NCBI GenBank assembly: GCA_000751555.1
Contig: CCEZ01000008.1
Location: forward strand, 1 to 64,000
Source: Anaerosalibacter massiliensis
Lineage (GTDB): Bacteria > Bacillota > Clostridia > Tissierellales > Sporanaerobacteraceae
Direction of reading: 5' to 3'
Length of the DNA stretch: 64,000 bases
Shown here in pieces: positions 36,179-46,204 of the stretch (within the stretch, counting starts at the first letter, position 1; each line of letters starts with the position of its first letter). Position numbers and translations under genes: made by a program. Below the pieces are notes generated by a model. The model saw only the letters and a program-made list of their open reading frames with translations. It searched no databases and was not told the origin of the DNA.

Positions 36179-38365
36179 CTAATCAAACTTAAGTTTTGCA
36201 AGGGCATCTGCTAATTCTGTATTAATTGGCTTATTGTTTTCTCTCTTTTGTTTTTTAAGATATTTAGAAACATCTTTTTTAGAAACTTGGTTTTTATATT
36301 TTTTCTTTCTTTCATTAAATGCTGAGAGCTTTTCCCTATATCCACAGCTACAGGTAAATATTTGCCCTTCTCCTTCTCCATGTAATTCTAATCTTCTATG
36401 ACAATTAGGACATCTAGCATTAGTAATTTTAGAAACATTTCTCCTATATCCACATTCTCTATCTTGGCAAATATACATCTTTCCTCTTTTATTTTTTACC
36501 TCAAGCATGTACTTGCCACATTCAGGACATTTACTCCTTGTTAAATTATCATGTTTAAACTCTGCATCACTATTCTTGATCTCTTTAATAATGGACTTTG
36601 AATAATCTCTCATTTCATTAATAAAAATCTTTCTATTTAATTTTCCCTTAGCTATAGCCCCTAGCTTTTGTTCCCATTCTGCCGTTAAAGCTGGAGATTT
36701 TAAATCTTCTGGAACTAGTTCGAGAAGTTGTTTTCCCTTAGATGTTATAAAAATATTTTGACCCTTCTTTTCAATTAAAAAAGTATTAAAAAGCTTTTCA
36801 ATAATATCTGCCCTTGTAGCCACTGTACCTATACCACCTGTTTCTCCTATTATGTCAATTAAGTCCTTACTCTCATCTTCCATGTATCTTTTTGGGTTTT
36901 CCATAGCTGACAGTAAAGTAGCTTCATTAAAAGGTGCTGGTGGTTTAGTTTTCCCATTAGTTTGTATAATGGAAGATATTTTTAAAATATCTCCTCTACT
37001 TATTGATGGAAATACCTGTTCTAATATATCCTCTTCTCCATTTCCTTGGAAATCATTAGAATAAACTTCTTTCCATCCTTCAAATACTACCTTTTTTCCT
37101 TTAGCAATAAATATTTCATTACCTATTTTAGCTTTTATAGTTGTCTGTTCATATTCAAAAGGAGGATATAATACTGATAAAAAGCGTTTTACCACCAGAT
37201 CATATATCTTTTTCTCCTTGTTATTTAATTCACTTAACACTACCATTTCTTCTGTTGGAATAATAGCATGATGATCTGAAACTTTTTTATTATCTACAAA
37301 AGACTTATTTCCCTTTATAGGCTTTTTTAAAATCTTAGAAGTTATTTTCTTATAATATCCAATACTACAAGCCCTAACTCTATCTCCTAATGTATCTACT
37401 ATATCCTCAGAAATATATCTAGAATCAGTCCTTGGATAAGTTAGCACCTTATGTTTTTCATATAGCTTTTGCATAATAGAAAGAGTCTCTTTTGCAGAGT
37501 AGCCAAATATTTTGTTTGCATCCCTTTGAAGTTCGGTCAAATCATATAGTCTAGGAGGAAAACTCTTTTTATTTACTTTATTTACATCTATAACTTCAGC
37601 ATCTTTCCCTTTTATACTCTTAAGAATTTTATCAGATTTCTTCTTATTAAAAGTCTTCATATCCTTAGTCTTCCCGTCTTGCCATATTAACTTGAAATTC
37701 TTAGTAGATGCTTCAATTCCATAATAATCTTTTCCCTTAAAGTTTTGAATCTCTTCTTCCCTCTTTGCAATCATGGCTAATGTGGGAGTTTGAACCCTTC
37801 CACAAGAAAGTTGAGCATTATATTTACATGTTAATGCACGAGTGGCATTTATTCCTACAATCCAATCAGCTTCTGCTCTAGCAATAGCAGACTCGTAAAG
37901 ATTTTCATAGACTTTACCAGGCCTTAAGTTATTAAATCCATCTCTAATAGCCTTATCTGTAACAGAGGAAATCCAAAGCCTTTTAATAGGCTTATTTACA
38001 TGAGCTTTTTCTATAATCCATCTAGCTACAAGTTCTCCTTCCCTTCCTGCATCTGTGGCAATTACAATTTCAGATACATCTTTTCTACTCATCTGTTTTT
38101 TTACTACATAAAATTGTTTGCTACTTTGTTTTATAACTACAAGCTTTAAATAATGAGGAAGTATTGGCAAATCTTCTATATTCCAAGATTTATACTTTTT
38201 ATCATAATCTTCAGGATTAGCTAAAGTTACTAAATGTCCTAAAGCCCAAGTTACAATATATTTATTTCCTTCTAAATACCCATTCCCTTTTTTATTGCAT
38301 TTTAGAACTCTTCCTATATCTCTACCTACAGAAGGCTTTTCAGCTAATATTAATATTTTTTTCAT
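36179..38365 (-). CDS. topB: DNA topoisomerase III
   Basis: 728 aa type IA topoisomerase. A TOPRIM domain opens the protein (ILAEKPSVGRDI, ATDAGREGE). The catalytic tyrosine is in LTYPRTDSRYI. GRVQTPTLAMIAKRE and the C-terminal zinc-finger repeats (CPECGKYM, CPNCHRR) complete the family pattern. It decatenates DNA during replication. The ATG has a weak RBS (AAGGATG). Monocistronic and flanked by terminators. Confidence 0.96.
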   Translation of the reverse strand: MKKILILAEKPSVGRDIGRVLKCNKKGNGYLEGNKYIVTWALGHLVTLANPEDYDKKYKSWNIEDLPILPHYLKLVVIKQSSKQFYVVKKQMSRKDVSEIVIATDAGREGELVARWIIEKAHVNKPIKRLWISSVTDKAIRDGFNNLRPGKVYENLYESAIARAEADWIVGINATRALTCKYNAQLSCGRVQTPTLAMIAKREEEIQNFKGKDYYGIEASTKNFKLIWQDGKTKDMKTFNKKKSDKILKSIKGKDAEVIDVNKVNKKSFPPRLYDLTELQRDANKIFGYSAKETLSIMQKLYEKHKVLTYPRTDSRYISEDIVDTLGDRVRACSIGYYKKITSKILKKPIKGNKSFVDNKKVSDHHAIIPTEEMVVLSELNNKEKKIYDLVVKRFLSVLYPPFEYEQTTIKAKIGNEIFIAKGKKVVFEGWKEVYSNDFQGNGEEDILEQVFPSISRGDILKISSIIQTNGKTKPPAPFNEATLLSAMENPKRYMEDESKDLIDIIGETGGIGTVATRADIIEKLFNTFLIEKKGQNIFITSKGKQLLELVPEDLKSPALTAEWEQKLGAIAKGKLNRKIFINEMRDYSKSIIKEIKNSDAEFKHDNLTRSKCPECGKYMLEVKNKRGKMYICQDRECGYRRNVSKITNARCPNCHRRLELHGEGEGQIFTCSCGYREKLSAFNERKKKYKNQVSKKDVSKYLKKQKRENNKPINTELADALAKLKFD

Positions 38366-38418
38366 TTTAACATCCTTTCACATTGATAGCTTTTATCTAC
38401 TATAAGAAATATTATAAC

Positions 38419-38457
38419 ACAATAAAAGCAGATGAAATGTTCATCTGCTTTTATTGT
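38419..38457 (-). terminator. Terminator after the betaine ABC transporter operon
   Basis: A perfect 18-bp stem (38419-38436 with 38440-38457) closes a 3-nt loop, adjacent to the stop of the ATPase gene. Core arms are AAAAGCAGATGAA and TTCATCTGCTTTT. Confidence 0.88.
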
Positions 38458-38458
38458 T

Positions 38459-39649
38459 CTAATCTCCATTTGTTGTTAAAAGACCTGTTAAAATAGAAGT
38501 TCGTACAATGATACCTAATACTCTTTCTTCATTATCTACAACTACTATAGGATATTTGGTTTTAACTCCTTTATCAATCAAATCTTCAATATAGACATCC
38601 TCTTTAGTTGTATAATAATCTTGTTTTAATATTTCTTTTAATGAAGATTTATTATTTTTAACTGACTCAATACAATCATCTATAGTAACTATTCCTTGGA
38701 TCTTCCTGTTTTTATCTACTACAAAAACACTGGATATATCATTTACTTGCATTTCTTTTATTGCCACTCTAACCCCTGCATTTAAAGATACTATAGCATT
38801 TGGTCTTTTCATAATATCTTTAGCACGTACTACTTTAGTACGGTCTATATCCTTTACAAAATCCTCTATATATTCATCTGAAGGATTATTTAGTATTTCT
38901 TCAGGAGTACCCATCTGTACTATAGAACCATCTCTCATAACAGCTACCCTATCCCCTAATTTAAAGGCTTCATTAATATCATGAGTAATAAAAACAATAG
39001 TCTTCTTTAGCCTAGATTGTAAATCTAAAAGCTCTATTTGCATATCTCTTCTTATAAGAGGGTCAAGGGCACTAAATGGTTCATCCATAAGGAGTATATC
39101 TGGATCATTAGCTAATGCCCTAGCAAGTCCTACCCTCTGTTGCATACCTCCACTAAGTTCATTAGGCATCTTGTGCTCCCAACCTTTAAGCCCTACTTCT
39201 TCAATAGCATCAATAGCAATCTTTTCTCTCTTCTCTTTATCAACTTTTTTAATCTCTAAACCGTAGGCTACATTTTCTAATACTGTCATATGGGTAAAAA
39301 GACCAAATTGTTGAAATACCATAGCCATTTTTTCCTGTCTAAATTCTCTTAAAGAATTTTTATCATAATTAACTATATTTTCACCATCTACTATTACATT
39401 TCCTGAAGTAGGCTTATTTAAAAGGTTTAAACATCTTATTATAGTTGATTTTCCGCTTCCAGACAATCCTATTATTACAAATATCTCTCCTTCATCTACT
39501 GAAAAAGATACTTTGTTTACTCCTATAGTTTGACCTGTCTTCTTTAGTATTTCTTTCTTATTCCAACCTTTTTTTAATCCTTCTAATGCTAACTTTGGTC
39601 TTGAACCAAAAGTTTTCACCAAATTTTCAACAATAATTTTCTCTGTCAT
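38459..39649 (-). CDS. opuAA: Glycine betaine/proline-type ABC transporter ATPase with CBS domains
   Basis: 396 aa. An ABC ATPase of the ProV/OpuAA type has Walker A GLSGSGKST, signature NELSGGMQQR and Walker B ILLMDEPFSALD. It is followed by two CBS domains in the last ~120 residues (IVSLNAGVRVAIKEMQ, YPIVVVDNEERVLG). In OpuA the CBS pair senses ionic strength. It lies 12 bp downstream of the fused binding-protein/permease gene. RBS GGAAG. Confidence 0.93.
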   Translation of the reverse strand: MTEKIIVENLVKTFGSRPKLALEGLKKGWNKKEILKKTGQTIGVNKVSFSVDEGEIFVIIGLSGSGKSTIIRCLNLLNKPTSGNVIVDGENIVNYDKNSLREFRQEKMAMVFQQFGLFTHMTVLENVAYGLEIKKVDKEKREKIAIDAIEEVGLKGWEHKMPNELSGGMQQRVGLARALANDPDILLMDEPFSALDPLIRRDMQIELLDLQSRLKKTIVFITHDINEAFKLGDRVAVMRDGSIVQMGTPEEILNNPSDEYIEDFVKDIDRTKVVRAKDIMKRPNAIVSLNAGVRVAIKEMQVNDISSVFVVDKNRKIQGIVTIDDCIESVKNNKSSLKEILKQDYYTTKEDVYIEDLIDKGVKTKYPIVVVDNEERVLGIIVRTSILTGLLTTNGD

Positions 39650-39661
39650 ATTTTCACTTCC

Positions 39662-41509
39662 TTAAATATCCTTATGTTCATTAGATATTCTCTGAGTAAT
39701 TCTATCAATTATTATTGCAAGGAATACGATGCTTATTCCTGAATCAAATCCCATTGCAACATCAGTCCTATTTATAGCTATAAGCACATTTTCTCCAAGT
39801 CCTTTAGACCCAATCATAGAAGATATAACTACCATTGACATAGCTGCCATTGTAGTCTGGTTTATACCAGCCATAATAGTTGGCATTGCTTGAGGTAATT
39901 CTACTTTAGTAAGAACTTGCCAAGAAGATGAACCATAGGAATATGCAGCTTCTTTCATTTCCTTTGGTACTTCTCTAATACCTAAATTGGTAAATCTTAT
40001 ACATGGTGCAGTTGAGTATATAATTGTTGCAAATACTGCTGGAACAGTACCTAGTCCAAAAAATATCATAGCTGGTATCAAATGCACAAAACTTGGCATA
40101 GTCTGAGCTCCGTCTAATATTGGCTTCATGAAAGCCTCTACCTTATCATTATAAGACATATGAATCCCTATAGGGATGCCAATTATTATAGATATCAATA
40201 CTCCAGTTATTACTATAGATAAAGTAAAGATCATCTCATTCCAAAGGCCTAATCCACCAATTAAAAACATCATAATAGCATATATGATACCTGATTTCCA
40301 ATTTATCATTTTCCATCCTAATAAGAATATTAGCAATATAAATATAAACCAAGGAATAGTAACTAATATAGATCTTATACCACTAACAATCCAATTAATA
40401 ATTGCTGCCAGTCCATCAAAAAATCCCTGAAAATGCCTTGTCAACCAAGATACTAATTTTTCTACATATATTCCTAATTCTATATTAAAGTTTTTGGGAA
40501 ACTCTTTGAAACTAAGTCCAAATTTTCCTCCTTTAGAGTCTGTAGATTCTTTTACCTTATTTGCTATATCTTCTGAAACCCATTTAGTCCAAAGTTCCTC
40601 ATATTCATCAAAAAACCATTTAACGGTTTTATCTAAATCTCCATCATTATCTTGCATATATGCTAATAATTTACTATTTATTTCAGTAGTAGTTTCATAA
40701 TTTTTTAAAAATTCTACAACATCTGGTGCTGTTTCAAGCATATCTTTATTTACAGCTATTGTCACTCTAACACCTGGAAATTCACAAGCAAATCCATTTT
40801 CCCACTTTTCTTTATCATAAGGCTCATCTTTAAGTAAGGTCATATCATATTTGCCTATTATCCATGTAGGATCCCAATAATAACCTACCCAAGGTTCTCC
40901 TTTTTCGTAAGCAGAAACAATAGAAGTATTGAGAGAAGTATCTGAACCAGGATTAAAATACTCAAAATCTTTATTTAAATCATAGGTTTCCATTTTAGTA
41001 CGAAGTACTTCATCAGAAAACCAGTTAGGAGGTGCACCATATATCCTTCCTTTACTTGGATTGTCTGGATCTTTAAATACTTCTTTATATTTTGGTAAAT
41101 CTTTTATAGATTTTAAATCAGGTGCCATAGGCTCTATGCCCCGCTCACTATCTCCCTCTATTACATAAGTAGGAACATATAGTCCTTGAGCATTATCATC
41201 ATAGTTCACTGACAATTCTACAATTTCACCTTTTTCTATTCCAGGTTCATAAACATCTGCAATATTGTCAGTCCATGATTCCATGGATATGTCTATATCT
41301 CCTTGTCTCAGTCCTTTTATAACAATAGGAGATGAACCTGTGATTTCGTCAGTTTTATATCCATAGCCTTCTTCAATTATAATTCTAGCTATTTTATTAT
41401 GAATTCTTATACTATCCCAACCTGCATCACCAAAAACAAGTTTTGGTTTCTTTCCTTTATGGGAATCAGAACTTTCTGCATAAGAATAAATATTAAAATT
41501 AAATTGCAA
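39662..41509 (-). CDS. Fused substrate-binding protein and permease of a glycine betaine-type ABC transporter
   Basis: At least 615 aa. Residues ~15-310 are an OpuAC-like binding domain (LVFGDAGWDSIRIHNK, ISMESWTDNI). Residues ~375-610 are a ProW-like permease with the EAA loop (EVPKEMKEAAYSYG). The order is binding domain first, the reverse of the lactococcal OpuABC fusion. The first usual start codon is the TTG at 41509, but it has no RBS and cuts off a signal peptide. In-frame codons upstream encode RKAKFILSLLIVILI and follow an AAAGGGG site with ATT at 41569, so the real start probably lies there or further up. It imports compatible solutes. Confidence 0.9.
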   Translation of the reverse strand: MQFNFNIYSYAESSDSHKGKKPKLVFGDAGWDSIRIHNKIARIIIEEGYGYKTDEITGSSPIVIKGLRQGDIDISMESWTDNIADVYEPGIEKGEIVELSVNYDDNAQGLYVPTYVIEGDSERGIEPMAPDLKSIKDLPKYKEVFKDPDNPSKGRIYGAPPNWFSDEVLRTKMETYDLNKDFEYFNPGSDTSLNTSIVSAYEKGEPWVGYYWDPTWIIGKYDMTLLKDEPYDKEKWENGFACEFPGVRVTIAVNKDMLETAPDVVEFLKNYETTTEINSKLLAYMQDNDGDLDKTVKWFFDEYEELWTKWVSEDIANKVKESTDSKGGKFGLSFKEFPKNFNIELGIYVEKLVSWLTRHFQGFFDGLAAIINWIVSGIRSILVTIPWFIFILLIFLLGWKMINWKSGIIYAIMMFLIGGLGLWNEMIFTLSIVITGVLISIIIGIPIGIHMSYNDKVEAFMKPILDGAQTMPSFVHLIPAMIFFGLGTVPAVFATIIYSTAPCIRFTNLGIREVPKEMKEAAYSYGSSSWQVLTKVELPQAMPTIMAGINQTTMAAMSMVVISSMIGSKGLGENVLIAINRTDVAMGFDSGISIVFLAIIIDRITQRISNEHKDI

Positions 41510-41654
41510 TATTAATATTACAATCAGTAATGATAAAATAAACTTTGCCTTTCTTGATACTCGAATAATGAATCGCCCCTTTATTTTATATCTTTTATAT
41601 TTTTTAAAATATTCAAGAAACTTAGGTGCAACTAAACTCCTAATAATAGGTATT

Positions 41655-41683
41655 ATTATATCCTACTAAATATTTCATGTCAA
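41655..41683 (-). promoter_or_regulatory. Consensus sigma-A promoter of the betaine transporter operon
   Basis: TTGACA (41683-41678), a 17-bp spacer and TATAAT (41660-41655) on the minus strand. Both boxes are perfect. An AGGAG and a short ORF starting TTGCACCTAAG follow in the leader. Confidence 0.85.
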
Positions 41684-41740
41684 ACTTAAAGCCTTGTAAA
41701 ATACAGTATTTAACTATAATTTACCTTTTTAAAGCATAAA

Positions 41741-41764
41741 AATACCCGTAAAAAAACGGGTATT
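41741..41764 (-). terminator. Terminator after the FtsX-type permease gene
   Basis: AATACCCGT pairs with ACGGGTATT around a short A/T loop, followed by T residues on the minus strand. Confidence 0.88.
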
Positions 41765-41779
41765 CCTGTGTATTTAGCC

Positions 41780-44700
41780 TTATTCAACAGATTTTAAGGA
41801 TTCTACCATTTTTATATCCTTTAGTCTGAAGTACATTACAAAGTTTACTGAAGCAGCAAATAGTATAGTGAGTATAGCAGAATATATATAACTTACAAAC
41901 CTTATGTCTCGGCTAAACATCATACTATCTATTTCACCAGTAAGAATTATATATCTATGGAGAAATACACCCATAAAAAGTCCTAATATTGTACCTATAA
42001 TAGTAAGGATTATATTTTCTCTATAAACATAACTAGATACTTCATTGTCATAAAATCCAAGTACTTTAATGGTAGCTATTTCTCTAAGCCTTTCACTTAT
42101 ATTTACATTAGTTAAATTGTATAAAACTACAAAGGCTAGAGCACCTGCTGAAACAATCAATACAAGTACCACATGATTTAAACTCCCTACGGTATCTTCA
42201 AAGCTACTGCTCATACCTGTAATAAAATTCACAGAACTGATTTCTGGATTTTTTAAAAGATTAGTAGAGAGCTTATTCTCAAAACCTTTTGATGTATCTA
42301 CAGTCTTTGCCAGTAACCCATCATATCTAATTTCTTGATTATAAAGTCTTTCAAATAGTATAGGTGACATGTAAATATAGTGGGACACATAGTTTTCCGC
42401 AATACCTGATACCTTCACCCTTATCTTCCTGTTATCTTCATCTTTAATATACACTTCATCTCCTACTTGAACTTGGAGCATTTTAGCTAATTTCTCTGTT
42501 ATAACGACTCCATCATTAGTCAAAGGAACTTTTTCATTTGTAGTGCGAGATTTTAAATTAATAAAGTTTCTCAAATCATCTATATCTTCAGGAACAACAA
42601 GGAAAGCTACTTTCTCCTCTTTTCCTACAATGACATTGATATTTTTCTCATTAGCAAAAATATAATCAGAAATACCCTTATTTTTATTCAATATATTTTT
42701 AATATCTCCTTGTTTCTCTGACCTTGTCTGATTTTTCAATCCTATAGTCATATCATATTCATATATTTCATTAAACTGCTTATCAACAATATCTACTATA
42801 GAATCCTTAAGACCAAAACCTGCTAGCATTAATGCTGTACAACCTCCAACACCTAAAATAGTCATAAATAATTTCTTCTTATATCTAATTATATTTCTAG
42901 CTGTAACCTTTTGAGAAAAATTCATTCTAGACCATATAAATTTTATTCTCTCAAGGAATATTCTCTTACCTGATTTTTGAACTTTAGGTCTTATAAGTAA
43001 TGCAGGTGTCTCTTTTAATTCCTTATAAGAAGATATCAAGGCTGCTAATGTTGTTGTAAATACTCCAAAGGCCATAGATATAATAGCATAGGGCCAATTA
43101 AAAATAGTAACTATAGATGGCATTGTATACATAATTCTATAGGCATTAAATATTATAGTAGGAAAAACTTTAAATCCTATTAAAACTCCAAATATACTGC
43201 CACTAATACTAGCAATGCCAGCATATATTATATATTTTAAAGCTATGGAAAATTTGCTATATCCTAATGCCTTAAGAGTACCTATATAGGTCCTTTGTTC
43301 ATCAACCATTCTAGTCATAGTAGTTAAAGATACTAATGCAGCTATAAGAAAGAAAAATACTGGAAATACTTTTGAAATAGCATCTATCCTATCTGCTGCC
43401 ATTTCATAATCAATGAAATCAAATGTTTGATTTCTTTTAATCACATACCACTTTGGATCTTTAATATCTTTTATTTCTTCCTCTCCATCCGCTATTTTCT
43501 TATGAGCATCTGCTAATTTTTCTTCGGCTTCTCTTTTTCCTTCTTCATATTCTCTTTTTCCATTTTCAAGCTCTTTCCTAGAATTTGCTAACTTTTTATG
43601 CCCGGTAACAAACTCACTTTCAGCCTTTCCCTTACCTTCTTGAAGTTTTTTCTCCTCTAATACAATTTGTTTTTTAGAAGAATCTAATTTCTCCTTACCT
43701 GCTATAATCTCTTTCTCTGCCATAGACAATTGATTTTTTTTATTTTCTAATTTAGCTTTAGATTTTTCTAACTCTCTCTTTCCATATTCTAATTGTTCTA
43801 TACCTCCACTATACTTTTTTTCTAATCCTATTCTTTCTTCTTCTGGAAGATTTGTATTTGTTTCTAAAAAAGTCTTAAGCTCATTAAGTTCAGCTTCCTT
43901 TTCATTTAATTCCTTCTCAGCAAATTTTATTTCTTTTTCCCCTTTAATAAACTCAGTTTCTGCTTTATTTTTAATCTTATTAAATTCTTGTGATTTTTGA
44001 TTATATTCCTCTTCTCCTCTTTTTAAATCTTTCTTGCCACTCAATATTTTTTCTTCAGCTTCTTTGACAATTTTATTAAATTCTATTTCCTTATCATGTA
44101 ATTCCTTCTCACCTTTAACTATTTTATTTTCGCCATCTAAAATTTCCTGATAAGCTTTATTAAGCTCTTTTTTAGATTCCTCTTCTGCCTTTTGAAGTTC
44201 TTTCCTACTTATATCTAGCTTTTTATTAGCTTCAGATACTATTTCATTATAAGCTTCTTTAGATCTGACTTTACCAATATTATTAAGCTTTTTCCTTATA
44301 GGTTCAAGAATATTATCATACTCATCATTATAGGAGAAAACTCCCTCTGTTTCCTTAAAAGTTAAGAATATATCTGTATACCTAGGTATCTTAAAATTTT
44401 TCTCGGAAATCATAATAAAACTATCTATTTTTCCATTTCCAATATCTGTTGTACCTCTCTCAGCAGATACATAATAAGGAGTTTCTACTATTCCTACAAT
44501 AGTAAATTCATTGTTTTTAAGACTTTCGCCAATATCTTTATCTGTACCAGATGAAAGCTTCACCTTAGAACCTATAGATAAATTAGATTTTAGCATTTTA
44601 TTTTTTTCAGCAACTGCCTCTCCTAGTTTTTCTGGATATCTACCTTTTACTAATTTAGTCCTGTTTATATAAGATCTATCAGGTTTTTTTATTTTGTTCA

Positions 44701-45031
44701 TAGGCAATGATAGAACTTTAAAAGCCATCTCTTTATTATCTACATTGATTAATGCATCTATAGAATAAGTAGGCAAAACCCCTTGGGCTTCTGACACTTT
44801 TTTTATAATATCTACATCTTTATCATTAAATCCTATAGTTGAAATTACTCTCATATCCATTAAATTGTATTCATCAAAATATTTATCAGCAGTTATTTTC
44901 ATATCTGGAGATGTAGCTTTGATTCCAGCAAAAAAACCAACTCCTAAAGCTACTATGGCGAAAATAGAAAAAAATTTACTTAGAGTTCCTTTAATTTCTC
45001 TAAAAGTATCTTTAAGTAATGGATTTCTCAT
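41780..45031 (-). CDS. FtsX/MacB-type ABC transporter permease with long coiled coil
   Basis: 1083 aa. A first membrane helix (ILSKFF-type, residues ~20-40) is followed by an extracytoplasmic region that includes a ~240-residue coiled coil rich in E, K and L (about 265-520). One FtsX block of three helices follows (VFFFLIAALVSLTTMTRMVDE), then a second extracytoplasmic part and a second FtsX block near the C-terminus. It forms an exporter with the upstream ATPase. The ATG at 45031 follows the ATPase stop (TAATAATG) and is translationally coupled; a GTG at 45038-45040 is an alternative. The substrate is unknown; lipids, peptides or drugs are possible. Confidence 0.88.
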   Translation of the reverse strand: MRNPLLKDTFREIKGTLSKFFSIFAIVALGVGFFAGIKATSPDMKITADKYFDEYNLMDMRVISTIGFNDKDVDIIKKVSEAQGVLPTYSIDALINVDNKEMAFKVLSLPMNKIKKPDRSYINRTKLVKGRYPEKLGEAVAEKNKMLKSNLSIGSKVKLSSGTDKDIGESLKNNEFTIVGIVETPYYVSAERGTTDIGNGKIDSFIMISEKNFKIPRYTDIFLTFKETEGVFSYNDEYDNILEPIRKKLNNIGKVRSKEAYNEIVSEANKKLDISRKELQKAEEESKKELNKAYQEILDGENKIVKGEKELHDKEIEFNKIVKEAEEKILSGKKDLKRGEEEYNQKSQEFNKIKNKAETEFIKGEKEIKFAEKELNEKEAELNELKTFLETNTNLPEEERIGLEKKYSGGIEQLEYGKRELEKSKAKLENKKNQLSMAEKEIIAGKEKLDSSKKQIVLEEKKLQEGKGKAESEFVTGHKKLANSRKELENGKREYEEGKREAEEKLADAHKKIADGEEEIKDIKDPKWYVIKRNQTFDFIDYEMAADRIDAISKVFPVFFFLIAALVSLTTMTRMVDEQRTYIGTLKALGYSKFSIALKYIIYAGIASISGSIFGVLIGFKVFPTIIFNAYRIMYTMPSIVTIFNWPYAIISMAFGVFTTTLAALISSYKELKETPALLIRPKVQKSGKRIFLERIKFIWSRMNFSQKVTARNIIRYKKKLFMTILGVGGCTALMLAGFGLKDSIVDIVDKQFNEIYEYDMTIGLKNQTRSEKQGDIKNILNKNKGISDYIFANEKNINVIVGKEEKVAFLVVPEDIDDLRNFINLKSRTTNEKVPLTNDGVVITEKLAKMLQVQVGDEVYIKDEDNRKIRVKVSGIAENYVSHYIYMSPILFERLYNQEIRYDGLLAKTVDTSKGFENKLSTNLLKNPEISSVNFITGMSSSFEDTVGSLNHVVLVLIVSAGALAFVVLYNLTNVNISERLREIATIKVLGFYDNEVSSYVYRENIILTIIGTILGLFMGVFLHRYIILTGEIDSMMFSRDIRFVSYIYSAILTILFAASVNFVMYFRLKDIKMVESLKSVE

Positions 45032-45033
45032 TA

Positions 45034-45738
45034 TTACCACTCGATCCTTTCTACAGGTATTGGGTTTTCATTGAGAGAAATATTTTCTACTTTGCCATTC
45101 CTAATTCTAATAACCTTGTCTGCCATAGGAACGATGGCTGTATTGTGAGTTACAACTACAACTGTCATTCCCATTTCTCTACAAGTATCCTGCAATAATT
45201 TCAAAATAGCCTTTCCTGTATTATAATCTAATGCTCCTGTAGGCTCATCACATAATAAAAGTTTAGGATTTTTAGCTAGAGCTCTTGCAATAGCTACTCT
45301 TTGCTGTTCTCCACCTGAAAGCTGAGCAGGAAAATTATCCTTTCTATATTCAAGACCTACTTGTTTTAAAACCATTTCTGAATCAAGGGGATTTTTACAT
45401 ATTTGTGCAGCTAATTCTACATTTTCAAGAGCAGTAAGATTTTGAACTAAATTATAAAATTGAAAGACAAATCCTATGTCATGTCTTCTATAGGAAGTTA
45501 GTTCTCTTTCATCGTATCCACTTATTTCATTTCCATCTACTATTATTTCGCCACTAGTTGGAGAATCCATTCCCCCTAGTATGTTCAATACTGTACTTTT
45601 CCCAGCACCACTAGAACCTACGATTATAACAAACTCTTCTCTATCAACGGAAAAGCTCATTCCATCTAAAGCTTTTATTTCCACTTCCCCCATTTGATAA
45701 ATTTTTCTAATTTCATTCAATTCTATATATTTAGCCAA
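45034..45738 (-). CDS. ABC transporter ATPase (LolD/MacB type)
   Basis: 234 aa. Walker [10 protein letters not shown], signature QLSGGEQQR, Walker [13 protein letters not shown] and H-loop VVTHN are all present. It belongs to the LolD/MacB group that powers FtsX-type permeases. It is the first gene of a two-gene unit and abuts the permease start. RBS GGGAGT. Confidence 0.93.
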   Translation of the reverse strand: MAKYIELNEIRKIYQMGEVEIKALDGMSFSVDREEFVIIVGSSGAGKSTVLNILGGMDSPTSGEIIVDGNEISGYDERELTSYRRHDIGFVFQFYNLVQNLTALENVELAAQICKNPLDSEMVLKQVGLEYRKDNFPAQLSGGEQQRVAIARALAKNPKLLLCDEPTGALDYNTGKAILKLLQDTCREMGMTVVVVTHNTAIVPMADKVIRIRNGKVENISLNENPIPVERIEW

Positions 45739-45806
45739 TTAACTCACTCCCAATGTTAAGTTAATAGTATTATATCATTTTATAATAACTGTCTGCTATA
45801 ATATAT

Positions 45807-45840
45807 AAAAAATAGCTTTATATATACAAAGCTATTTTTT
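45807..45840. terminator. Hairpin at the left side of the Tn554-type remnant
   Basis: AAAAAATAGCTTT, loop ATATATAC, AAAGCTATTTTTT. A terminator-like 13-bp stem without an obvious parent gene. It may be left from a gene displaced by the insertion or deletion that produced the remnant next to it. Confidence 0.5.
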
Positions 45841-45857
45841 CTTAGTTTTTATTTTAA

Positions 45858-46204
45858 CCATATAAGTTAAATGCTATTGATACTCCGTATGGAACTTGTT
45901 TACAAAGAACTAATGGTAAATATAGTTTTGCTAAACAACCCCTTGTTTAACTTGTAACTGAGGAAAACCTTGTAAAGATTCATGTGTTGGTGCATTTGAA
46001 GGTGATATTCATAAGTATGAGATATTAATAAATTCAACTAAATCTATGATAGAAAATGCTAAAATCTATAATAGAACACAAATGGCAAAAGAGAATGAGG
46101 AACTCTTAAATTTATATGAAGATATATACTCCAAAATAAAAGAAGGAGACATTATTTACAGTAGATTAAATAGATTAAAGGAACAAGGTGATACAAATGA
46201 GTAA
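45858..46204 (+). pseudogene. Remnant of a Tn554-type TnpB tyrosine transposase (C-terminal part)
   Basis: Only the last ~115 codons survive. A first frame reads NAIDTPYGTCLQRTNGKYSF and AKQPLV, then shifts. The next frame continues TCN-stop-GKPCKDSCVGAFEGD and KYEILINSTKSMIENAKIY and ends overlapping the next gene. The cysteine-rich tail (CLxxC, GKPCKxSC) is the usual C-terminus of transposon-encoded TnpB integrases. A frameshift and an in-frame TGA (probably from TGG) show decay. No tnpA or N-terminal part is present. Confidence 0.75.

Noticed and set aside
43480-44260. Possible tandem repeats in the permease gene
   Set aside because: The DNA repeats are only approximate and follow from the heptad pattern of the coiled coil.
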